From DMER64 sp041652255 (GTDB taxonomy: Bacteria; Bacteroidota; Bacteroidia; Bacteroidales; UBA932): a DNA stretch of 11,687 nt. Positions 1-6,086 of this stretch are shown piece after piece. Position 1 is the stretch's first letter. Each line of letters begins with the position of its first letter. The position numbers and the translations under genes were made by a program. The notes beneath the pieces were generated by a model. The model worked only from the letters and a program-made list of their open reading frames with translations. It was not told the DNA's origin and ran no database searches. The stretch covers positions 1-11,687 of the forward strand of contig JBAZHT010000054.1 in the NCBI GenBank assembly GCA_041652255.1, written 5' to 3'.

Positions 1-1
1 G

Positions 2-74
2 TGACCTCGGAGGGGCTCGAACCCTCGACCCAATGATTAAGAGTCATTTGCTCTACCAACTGAGCTACGAAGTC
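2..74 (-). tRNA. tRNA-Lys (anticodon CTT)
   Basis: The reverse complement folds as a 73-nt tRNA. The acceptor stem GACTTCG/CGAGGTC has one G-T wobble. The D arm is GCTC...GAGC, the anticodon stem AATGA/TCATT encloses the loop CTCTTAA, and the T arm is GAGGG-TTCGAGC-CCCTC. The anticodon is CTT (plus-strand positions 39-41), which reads AAG lysine codons. The discriminator base is A, followed by one C at the window edge, so whether CCA is encoded cannot be judged. It lies 41 nt downstream of the DUF4270 stop codon on the same strand, and no terminator is visible between them, so read-through could also feed it. Confidence 0.97.
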
Positions 75-97
75 TTAATAAATAAACTGAAGGGGTG

Positions 98-127
98 CAA
101 AGGTAATGTTTTTTTTTATTGTAGCAA
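98..127 (-). promoter_or_regulatory. Bacteroidetes-type promoter of tRNA-Lys
   Basis: On the minus strand, TTG at 127-125 is followed after exactly 19 nt by TACCTTTG at 105-98. This matches the Bacteroides primary sigma pattern of a -33 TTG and a -7 TAnnTTTG element. The expected start site is about 15-20 nt upstream of the mature tRNA 5' end at 74. The -33 part lies inside the last codons of the DUF4270 gene. Confidence 0.7.
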
Positions 128-1459
128 GACGGCGTAAGTTATACGTACGTAAGGAGGCCTGTCGGAAAGGTTTCCGCAAAGGACGGTATTGCGGTATGAA
201 AAGTTGTCTACATAATAGGTACTGCTGCCGGAAGTAGAAGAAGAAACAGAATAGACAGGCATGATCCACAGGTTGTCTTTTGCATCTACCGTGTCGCTTT
301 TTAAAATTTCCTGCAGGTAAGAGGTGATCTCAAATGAGTAATGCCAGTGGGAACGGTTCATGGACCCTCCCGGGTTCTGGTTGTATATGTCCACTACCGG
401 GCTGTAATACTTAAGTGAGTCATTGGACATGAGTTTGCAAGGGTATAACGAAGCGGGTGCGTTGTCGGCCATGGTATAATCGCCGTCGGTCGGGATCTCT
501 ACCGGCATGATCAACTCGGCCCGGGAGATCAGAATCCTGTCGGCATCTACCGCAGGTGTTTGAGCCTGGCCCCAGGCTTTGATTTCATCCACCAGGGCAG
601 CTACATCCAGGCAGGGTTTGACGCCTGCAAGGCCCTCATAATAAATGGTTTCAGCGGGCTGTTTGCCGGCAAGGGCTGAGGATTCATGAGAGGCTATGTT
701 GTAATAAGTGCCGTAAATGTTGAAGTAATAGGAGAGAAGACTGTCACCGCCTTCCGATTTGTAATTCAGATAAATGACGGCATCGGCTACGTTCATGTAG
801 TTGATCCGCCCTCCTTTTGTGGATGCATTGTATTTTTCCGTGGAAAAGTATAATCCTTTGTATTTTGCCGTGAACGCTTCTGTGCTGTCACGTTCTATGG
901 AATCTGCCTGAAGCAGTTCGTAGGCGAACGATTCTTTGAAGTCTATGCGCAGGGTGTCGTTTCCCAGGTAAATATGTCCCGGTTTACTTACCGGGATGGG
1001 ATCAATGTATTCTTCAGAAAAAGAATCCGGGTAAATCTCCAGGTGGTCCAGGTCTTTGATCAGTCTGTAAACGTATACATTCTGGGGCATGTAACGGTCT
1101 TTTTCCTGAAAGACGGAAAAACCGCTCATGGGTATGTTAACGAACATATTTTCCACCACCGGATCTTCCCCGTATTCTTCCTGGTATGAATAGGGAGCAA
1201 ACTGGATAAGTCCCGAGGATGTCGTGTTGCCAAAGACCGGGGAATTAACAGATCCGAATTCGAGGTATGAAGGAGCCGCCATATTCATGCTGTCGGCTAC
1301 AGTCGTAAACATGGGAGCCTGAAAATCCTGCGTGTGAATGTAGATTACCTGGTTGGACGGGATAAATCCCGATCCCATGCGGTTATCCACAGGAACACAT
1401 GAAGTTATGATGAAAAGGAATATGGCAGGTAGAAAAAAACTGCGGGCCCTGATTGTCAT
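116..1459 (-). CDS. DUF4270 family lipoprotein
   Basis: A 447-residue protein recognised as the Bacteroidetes DUF4270 family, whose function is not established. The N-terminus is a lipoprotein signal: basic residues R4 and R6, a hydrophobic stretch from about 8 to 18, then a lipobox ending ITSC with the lipidated cysteine at residue 21. No transmembrane segment follows, so the mature protein should be an envelope lipoprotein. The rest is rich in Ser, Thr, Tyr and Asn, as in extracellular beta-rich proteins. The start ATG (1459-1457) overlaps the TGA stop (1458-1456) of the upstream GT5-like gene by 4 nt, so the two are probably translationally coupled. As I recall, the same pairing occurs in Bacteroides genomes near panC/panD. 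The family call rests on recognition of sequence and context; a specific role cannot be given. Confidence 0.83.
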   Translation of the reverse strand: MTIRARSFFLPAIFLFIITSCVPVDNRMGSGFIPSNQVIYIHTQDFQAPMFTTVADSMNMAAPSYLEFGSVNSPVFGNTTSSGLIQFAPYSYQEEYGEDPVVENMFVNIPMSGFSVFQEKDRYMPQNVYVYRLIKDLDHLEIYPDSFSEEYIDPIPVSKPGHIYLGNDTLRIDFKESFAYELLQADSIERDSTEAFTAKYKGLYFSTEKYNASTKGGRINYMNVADAVIYLNYKSEGGDSLLSYYFNIYGTYYNIASHESSALAGKQPAETIYYEGLAGVKPCLDVAALVDEIKAWGQAQTPAVDADRILISRAELIMPVEIPTDGDYTMADNAPASLYPCKLMSNDSLKYYSPVVDIYNQNPGGSMNRSHWHYSFEITSYLQEILKSDTVDAKDNLWIMPVYSVSSSTSGSSTYYVDNFSYRNTVLCGNLSDRPPYVRITYAVLLQ

Positions 1460-2283
1460 TTGGTTTCTAAAATTTTGTCGTAAAAACGGTTGTATTCCGT
1501 GATATATGTGCTTTCAGGGTCTTGCGGGTCTATGTACGGAAGAACGGGAAGTTCCAGGCTTTCTGCATATTTGGTTAGCGAAGGGTCAACATCCGGGTTG
1601 GCCAATATGACGCCGTCTGCATACTGTATGGCTGTTTTGGCCAGATTTACGGCGTTGGGTTCTGCCAGAAATTCCACGTCCTTGGGTTTCATGCCGCCTG
1701 TAAGAACCTTGGAACGCATATTCTCGTAAAAAGTTTCAGTGGTCAGGTCATTGTATAATGAAAGGACCACTTTGGCGTTTGTGAAGAGCGGGTCGTTGCG
1801 GTAAGCTTTTTTGAGGTACAGGGGCAACAGGTGGCTGAGCCATCCGTGACAATGTACGATAGTAGGCTTCCAACGCAGTTTCTTCACGGTTTCCAACACT
1901 CCCCGAGCAAAAAATATGCCCCGTTCATCGTTATCGGCAAAAAACCTTTCGTTTTCGTCTCTGTATATGAATTTTCTTTGGAAATAATCTTCGTTGTCAA
2001 TGAAATAGACTTGCATACGAGCCGTGGAAATAGAAGCTACCTTAATTATAAGAGGCCGGTCTATATCTTTAATGATGATATTCATCCCGGAAAGGCGGAT
2101 GACTTCGTGAAGCTGGTTACGTCGTTCGTTTATGCATCCGTATCTGGGCATGAACGAACGGATCTCGCCGCCGCATTCCTGGATGGTTTGGGGTAAATGC
2201 CTTCCTATATACGACATATCTGTCTGAGGCAGAAACGGGAATATCTCCGAACTCACATAGAGGATCTTTTTGGCTTTGGACAT
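1456..2283 (-). CDS. Truncated GT5-type glycogen/starch synthase-like protein
   Basis: A 275-residue protein resembling only the N-terminal half of GT5 glycogen/starch synthases, which are normally near 480 residues. The first beta strand KILYVSSEIFPF (6-17) and the VHCHGWLSHLLPLYL segment (143-157) align with the GT5 Rossmann fold. The glycine-rich K-x-G-G-L loop that binds ADP-glucose is replaced by LPQTDMSYIG (18-27), and the HxHDW-type Asp is Gly147. The whole C-terminal nucleotide-sugar domain is absent. In Bacteroidetes such proteins are annotated as glycogen/starch synthase, but from these losses I infer that it is not a working glucosyltransferase by itself. It may be regulatory or carbohydrate-binding. 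It is the first gene of a two-gene unit with the DUF4270 lipoprotein (4-nt overlap) and is transcribed divergently from ftsX. Confidence 0.82.
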   Translation of the reverse strand: MSKAKKILYVSSEIFPFLPQTDMSYIGRHLPQTIQECGGEIRSFMPRYGCINERRNQLHEVIRLSGMNIIIKDIDRPLIIKVASISTARMQVYFIDNEDYFQRKFIYRDENERFFADNDERGIFFARGVLETVKKLRWKPTIVHCHGWLSHLLPLYLKKAYRNDPLFTNAKVVLSLYNDLTTETFYENMRSKVLTGGMKPKDVEFLAEPNAVNLAKTAIQYADGVILANPDVDPSLTKYAESLELPVLPYIDPQDPESTYITEYNRFYDKILETK

Positions 2284-2308
2284 AAGGCTTTTACCCAGTT
2301 AAAACACA

Positions 2309-2316
2309 CAAAGATA
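2309..2316 (-). promoter_or_regulatory. -7 element upstream of the GT5-like/DUF4270 unit
   Basis: The minus strand reads TATCTTTG at 2316-2309, an exact TAnnTTTG, 25 nt upstream of the ATG at 2283. The -33 position at the usual 19-nt spacing reads ATG instead of TTG, so the upstream half is weak. It would overlap the ftsX -7 element. Confidence 0.55.
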
Positions 2317-2338
2317 GCAAAAAATCTTATACTTTCAT

Positions 2339-2346
2339 TATCTTTG
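2339..2346 (+). promoter_or_regulatory. -7 element upstream of ftsX
   Basis: TATCTTTG at 2339-2346 is an exact TAnnTTTG, ending 12 nt before the chosen ftsX ATG at 2359. Transcription from it would leave only about 6-9 nt of leader, which also argues against the longer reading frame that starts at 2197. No TTG is found at the -33 spacing. Confidence 0.55.
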
Positions 2347-2358
2347 AATTTCAAAATT

Positions 2359-3249
2359 ATGGCACAGCAGGAGAAAAATATTATCAACCAGCAACTTGTT
2401 CAATCCTACTTGTCTTCGGTCATTAGCATTGCCCTGGTGCTTTTGTTGATGGGAATTACCGGGCTGCTGGCTGTCAACGCCCGGACTGTGTCTGATTATT
2501 TCAAGGAACACATTGGCGTTTCCGTGATCTTGTCAAAGGAAACAAAGGATGCGGATTCAACACTGATCATCAAACAGATGATGGCCCAGGAGTATATACG
2601 TGATGCGGTGCGTGAAGCTTCTTTTGTATCGCGTGAACAGGGTGCCCGGGAAATGGCAGAATTACTCGGGCCCGGGTTCCTGGACATTTTTGAATACAAT
2701 CCCTTGCCTGCTTCCATAGAATTAAGACTCAATGCTCCCTATGTGCAAAACGACAGCATAGCGCATCTGGAAACGCATCTGGCCAAATTCCGGCAAATTG
2801 AAGAAATTTCCTACCAAGCACCGCTGATCTCCCTGATCAACAATAATCTGAGGAAAACAGGAATGGTGCTGGGGGTGATCATACTGGTCCTGTTGATTAT
2901 ATCTTTTGCGCTGATACACAACACCATAAGGCTTTCTGTGTATGCCCGCCGTTTTACCATTTATACCATGAGACTGGTGGGTGCTACCAAGCGGTTTATC
3001 CGCAAACCTTTTATGTTACAGGCTTTTATTCAGGGTTTTATTGCCTCTCTGATAGCGATCTTGTTGCTTATTGGTCTCCTTTATTTTTTACAACGCGAAT
3101 TTCCGGGCATTCTGATGCTCATTTCACCACATATGTTCCTGGTAGTAGCAGGAGCCATTTTGGTTACCGGGGTGTTGTTATGCCTGATATCTACCTTTTT
3201 TGTCGTTAACCGTGTCGTGAAGCTGAAGGCTTCCGCTTTTTATTATTGA
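2359..3249 (+). CDS. ftsX: Cell division protein FtsX
   Basis: A 296-residue inner-membrane permease-like subunit of the FtsEX complex, which controls peptidoglycan hydrolases at the septum. The topology is typical of the family: TM1 at about 19-40, a periplasmic domain at 41-165, TM2 at 167-189, TM3 at 224-246 and TM4 at 260-284. The cytoplasmic segment with MRLVGATKRFIRKPF (204-218) before TM3 is the FtsX signature that contacts FtsE. An in-frame ORF extends upstream to 2197, but that part is antisense to the GT5-like gene and lies before the likely promoter. MAQQEKN at 2359 gives the usual Bacteroidetes length, so I start there. FtsE is not in the window. It leads an envelope operon with DUF3098, uppP and the lpxH-like gene, followed after 7 nt by the DUF3098 gene. 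Confidence 0.95.
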   Translation: MAQQEKNIINQQLVQSYLSSVISIALVLLLMGITGLLAVNARTVSDYFKEHIGVSVILSKETKDADSTLIIKQMMAQEYIRDAVREASFVSREQGAREMAELLGPGFLDIFEYNPLPASIELRLNAPYVQNDSIAHLETHLAKFRQIEEISYQAPLISLINNNLRKTGMVLGVIILVLLIISFALIHNTIRLSVYARRFTIYTMRLVGATKRFIRKPFMLQAFIQGFIASLIAILLLIGLLYFLQREFPGILMLISPHMFLVVAGAILVTGVLLCLISTFFVVNRVVKLKASAFYY

Positions 3250-3256
3250 TGTATAC

Positions 3257-3532
3257 ATGAAAAAAAACAACGGAAATAAAAAAGAAACAGAAGCCGCATT
3301 TGCCATGCCTCTGAAAAATGTCTATTTGCTTTTGACAGGCCTGGCCGTCATAGCCCTTGGTTTTGTGTTACTGGCAGGTGGCGGGTCTGACGATCCACAG
3401 ATTTTCCGCGAGGATGCTATGTTCAGTTTTCGCAGGATGGTCATAGCTCCTCTGCTTATATGCGGTGGCTTTATCTTTGAGATCATTGCTATAATGAAAG
3501 TAAGGAAACAGAAGGAAGATGAACGGGTTTGA
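3257..3532 (+). CDS. DUF3098 small membrane protein
   Basis: A 91-residue protein with a basic, hydrophilic N-terminus (KKNNGNKKE), two hydrophobic segments at about 22-41 and 61-81, and a charged C-terminal tail (KVRKQKEDERV). The inter-helix loop GGGSDDPQIFREDAMFSFRR and the position between ftsX and uppP match the Bacteroidetes DUF3098 family. The function is unknown. Its conserved place in this operon suggests a role in the membrane or cell division, but nothing in the sequence shows an enzymatic site. It begins 7 nt after ftsX, and its last 14 nt overlap the start of uppP in another frame, so translation is probably coupled. Confidence 0.88.
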   Translation: MKKNNGNKKETEAAFAMPLKNVYLLLTGLAVIALGFVLLAGGGSDDPQIFREDAMFSFRRMVIAPLLICGGFIFEIIAIMKVRKQKEDERV

Positions 3533-4325
3533 AGCTTTGGTGCTGGGGCTTATTCAGGGGTTTACCGAGTTTCTTCCGGTGAGCAGCAGCGGACACCTGG
3601 TCATTGTAAAGAATCTTTTTGGGATAGAAACAACGGATGCTTCATTCGAGATTATCGTTCATGCCGCTACCGTTCTGAGCACGGTGGTGGTGTTTTGGAA
3701 ACCTTTGTGGGAAATGATCCGGGACTCGTTTTCTTTCAAAAAGACCGAGTCTGCCGGCATGGCCCTCCGGATTCTTTTGTCCACATTGCCTGTCCTTGTG
3801 GTGGGATTGTTTTTTAAAGATAAAATTGAAGCCCTTTTTACAGGCGCGCTTTCCATAGTGGGGTGGATGTTGTTGCTGACGGCAGTGCTTTTGATGTTGG
3901 CACAATGGCTCTCGGGCATCAGGCAAAAACGAGGAAGTACACATCCCATTGGTTACAGGGATGCTTTTTTGATGGGGATTGCACAGGCTTTTGCCGTAAT
4001 TCCCGGGTTGTCCCGTTCGGGAGCTACTATTGCCACGGGATTATCCCTGGGAGGACAAAAAGATAAGATTGCACCTTTTTCTTTTATGATGGTGCTGATT
4101 CCCGTATTGGGAGAAACCTTTCTGGAAATTGTTTCGGGAGGGTTTGCCCCGGATGTAACCGGACTCCCTTTTCACGCCATGGCCATAGGATTTATTTCTG
4201 CTTTTATAGCTGGTCTGCTGGCCTGTAAATTGATGATAGCCATTGTCCGTAAAGTGAAATTTACCTGGTTTGCAATTTATTGCCTTCTGGTGGGACTGGC
4301 TTGTCTGATAGTACCTTTGTTATGA
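3519..4325 (+). CDS. uppP: Undecaprenyl-diphosphatase UppP (BacA)
   Basis: A 268-residue polytopic inner-membrane enzyme that dephosphorylates undecaprenyl diphosphate to the carrier lipid used for peptidoglycan and surface polysaccharide synthesis. It is commonly linked to bacitracin resistance. Both family signatures are present. The first is QGFTEFLPVSSSGHL (13-27), with the (E/Q)xxxE residues Q13 and E17, serines 22-24 and H26. The second is PGLSRSGAT (162-170), with the phosphate-binding R166. The length is normal. The ATG at 3519 lies inside the end of the DUF3098 gene and is preceded by a purine-rich GAAGGAAG (3511-3518), too close for a typical Shine-Dalgarno sequence but consistent with re-initiation. 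Its TGA overlaps the ATG of the following phosphoesterase gene by 4 nt. Confidence 0.98.
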   Translation: MNGFEALVLGLIQGFTEFLPVSSSGHLVIVKNLFGIETTDASFEIIVHAATVLSTVVVFWKPLWEMIRDSFSFKKTESAGMALRILLSTLPVLVVGLFFKDKIEALFTGALSIVGWMLLLTAVLLMLAQWLSGIRQKRGSTHPIGYRDAFLMGIAQAFAVIPGLSRSGATIATGLSLGGQKDKIAPFSFMMVLIPVLGETFLEIVSGGFAPDVTGLPFHAMAIGFISAFIAGLLACKLMIAIVRKVKFTWFAIYCLLVGLACLIVPLL

Positions 4326-5095
4326 GTAAATATATTTTTACTGCCGATGTACACCTGGGTTTAAAAAAGGGTGATCCCGCCGAAAGGGAACGGCGTTTTG
4401 TTCAGTTCCTGGAAAACCTGGATGAAGATACGGCCGGACTGTTTCTGCTGGGAGACATTTTTGATTTCTGGTATGATTACAAATACGTGATCCCACGGGG
4501 TTACACACGAACCCTTGGAGCACTCTCACGTGTCCGGGACCGGGGGATCCCCGTACATTTCTTTGTGGGCAATCACGATCTGTGGACGTTCGGATACCTG
4601 GAAGAAGAACTGGGTATACAGGTACATCGCGGGGAACTGTATATTCAACTGGAAGGGAAAAATTTTCTGCTGGGGCACGGCCACCGGATGGGACGTTTTC
4701 CTTTAAAGGCCCGGGTTTTACATGGCATTTTTCACTGCCGTTTTTTACAGATCCTCTTTAGCGGGCTTCACCCCAGATGGGCTTTTTCGCTGGCTCAAAG
4801 ATGGTCCGTTCATAACCGTAACAATCATAAAACGCGATACCGGTTTCGTTGTGAGGAAGCCCCGATCTACAAATATGCTTCTGAATATAAGCGTCCTGTA
4901 GATTATTGCATAACCGGACACCTGCATATTTCCGCCCGTTGCCCATTGCCGGCAGGAGGGGAATTGATAGTGCTGGAGGATTGGTTGTCAATTGACCCTT
5001 CGGGTTCCGTAAGGGGAGATATTGGTGTCTTTAGGGGGACCGAAAAGGGAGAAGTAGAGGTAATAAAAGCGCCCGTCGTGGTACATCCGGACTAA
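4322..5095 (+). CDS. lpxH: UDP-2,3-diacylglucosamine diphosphatase (LpxH-like)
   Basis: A 257-residue calcineurin-type metallophosphoesterase. Like LpxH it should hydrolyse UDP-2,3-diacylglucosamine to lipid X and UMP on the cytoplasmic face of the inner membrane, an early lipid A step. All expected metal ligands are visible: D9 and H11 (ADVHLG), D45 in GDIFDFW (44-50), N84 in GNHD (83-86), H119 in GHGH (118-121), and H200 and H202 in TGHLH (198-202). The GDIFDFWYDY segment favours the LpxH group over general phosphoesterases. GNHD instead of the E. coli GNRD places it in the divergent Bacteroidetes branch. The start is the ATG at 4322, overlapping the uppP stop (ATGA); an in-frame extension to 4280 lies inside uppP. 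Its last 108 nt overlap the convergent DUF4294 gene. Another sugar-nucleotide or lipid phosphoesterase activity remains possible. Confidence 0.8.
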   Translation: MSKYIFTADVHLGLKKGDPAERERRFVQFLENLDEDTAGLFLLGDIFDFWYDYKYVIPRGYTRTLGALSRVRDRGIPVHFFVGNHDLWTFGYLEEELGIQVHRGELYIQLEGKNFLLGHGHRMGRFPLKARVLHGIFHCRFLQILFSGLHPRWAFSLAQRWSVHNRNNHKTRYRFRCEEAPIYKYASEYKRPVDYCITGHLHISARCPLPAGGELIVLEDWLSIDPSGSVRGDIGVFRGTEKGEVEVIKAPVVVHPD

Positions 5096-5665
5096 TTCTT
5101 CCAGGACCTTGTCCTCCCCGTATTTATCGTACGGTTTTTTCATATCTGCCCCGAATATCCGGGCCACACCCTGCCAGAATGAGGCGGTAAGACCTCCCCG
5201 GTAATTTTTGACCACCGCAAAGGACGTCTGCCCTATCTCACGGTCTATCAATCGCAAGAGCATCCGTCCCTGTGTAAAAGTGAGTTGTTTCAAAGGGGCT
5301 TCAAACTCGGCAAAAAGATCTTTTTCCGTTTGTGCCAGGAAACGTTCCCGTTCCATGGCCGAGAAATTTCCGACAGCCAGAATGCTGTCGGCCGTGTCCA
5401 TTCGTGCCCGTGCCAGGAGGGCATAAGGATAAGCCCTGGCAAAATTGTGAACGGTCCGGTAAAACTCACGCCAGTTTTTATCATTTTTCTTTGGGTTCCG
5501 GTTATATACGTAAACGGGAGGCAGAGATTCCACAAAGAGGGTGTCTCCGTTTTCTATGATATAGCCCATAAGATGACCCCGGCGCAAAGAATCGGTTTGT
5601 GCCGGCAGGATAAGCGGGGTCAGGAGACACAGGCCCCAAAGAAAAAAACTGAACGTAGTTTTCAT
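4988..5665 (-). CDS. DUF4294 exported protein
   Basis: A 225-residue protein recognised as the Bacteroidetes DUF4294 family, of unknown function. The N-terminus is a cleavable signal peptide: K2, a hydrophobic core at about 5-20, and probable cleavage after LPA (20-22). There is no lipobox cysteine, so it is probably periplasmic. Family-like segments are the LPPVYVYNR strand (48-56), an Arg/Tyr-rich helix ending AYPYALLA (78-85), QGRMLLRLIDREIGQTSF (132-149) and FWQGVARIFGADMKKPYD (163-180). Its ATG (5665-5663) overlaps the TGA of the RsbW-like gene by 4 nt, so it is coupled to the signalling operon and may be its periplasmic output or simply a co-expressed passenger. Codons 191 to the stop (4988-5095) are antisense to the lpxH-like 3' end. 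Confidence 0.82.
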   Translation of the reverse strand: MKTTFSFFLWGLCLLTPLILPAQTDSLRRGHLMGYIIENGDTLFVESLPPVYVYNRNPKKNDKNWREFYRTVHNFARAYPYALLARARMDTADSILAVGNFSAMERERFLAQTEKDLFAEFEAPLKQLTFTQGRMLLRLIDREIGQTSFAVVKNYRGGLTASFWQGVARIFGADMKKPYDKYGEDKVLEELVRMYHDGRFYYLYFSLFGPPKDTNISPYGTRRVN

Positions 5666-6075
5666 TCAATCTCCATAGAGAAGCAAAAAACGTTCCTGTT
5701 TTTTTCCCGTTTGTAAGATAGTTCGTGGGTTAGGTTTCTGACCAGGTGAATGCCCAGGCCTCCTATGGGTCGTTCTTCGGCGGGAAGCGTGGTGTCCGCG
5801 TGGTCTTGTTCCAGGGGATTGAAAGAAATGCCCCCATCGTCCAGGGTGCCGGTGAATTTCTTGTCCTTCAGGCTCATTTCAATGCGGATCCTGTCCGGCG
5901 GATCTTCAGGGCGGTATCCGTAAGATACAATGTTGCTGAACATTTCGTCAAAGACCAGTTTGATCTTATACTGTACGGGAACGGGGACCCGGCCGGACTC
6001 AAGGAATTCTTCGGCGACATCCAGCAGCCGGGTAAGTTCAGACAATTTGTTCTCCAGTTCCAGAGTGCGTTTCAT
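5662..6075 (-). CDS. RsbW-like ATP-binding protein (serine kinase/anti-sigma factor type)
   Basis: A 137-residue stand-alone GHKL ATPase domain of the HATPase_c_2/RsbW class. These proteins phosphorylate STAS anti-anti-sigma proteins on Ser/Thr and bind a sigma factor or another partner. The N-box is KLVFDEMFSNIVSYGY (39-54), with E44 and the Mg-binding N48. The G1 box is DDGGISFNP (79-87), and the G2 box is GGLGIHLV (105-112). There is no DHp domain or phospho-acceptor His, so it is not a two-component kinase. It sits 11 nt after the receiver-SpoIIE phosphatase gene, the enzyme type that reverses RsbW phosphorylation of its STAS partner. No STAS gene or sigma factor is in the window, so whether its target is a sigma factor is unknown. 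Its stop overlaps the DUF4294 start by 4 nt. Confidence 0.87.
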   Translation of the reverse strand: MKRTLELENKLSELTRLLDVAEEFLESGRVPVPVQYKIKLVFDEMFSNIVSYGYRPEDPPDRIRIEMSLKDKKFTGTLDDGGISFNPLEQDHADTTLPAEERPIGGLGIHLVRNLTHELSYKREKNRNVFCFSMEIE

Positions 6076-6086
6076 AACGACAACAG

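Noticed and set aside
109..117. T-run as a terminator
   Set aside because: It is a run of A on the strand being transcribed (minus) and no GC hairpin precedes it, so it does not fit an intrinsic terminator for DUF4270.
1831..2196. A 121-codon plus-strand reading frame
   Set aside because: It is antisense to the GT5-like gene, shows no domain and has no promoter.
2197..2358. Upstream extension of ftsX by 54 residues
   Set aside because: The extension lies largely antisense to the GT5-like gene and before the likely -7 element, and the family normally starts near MAQQEKN at 2359.
5285..5716. A 143-codon plus-strand reading frame
   Set aside because: It runs antisense across the DUF4294 gene and its junction with the RsbW-like gene, both of which carry recognisable family features.
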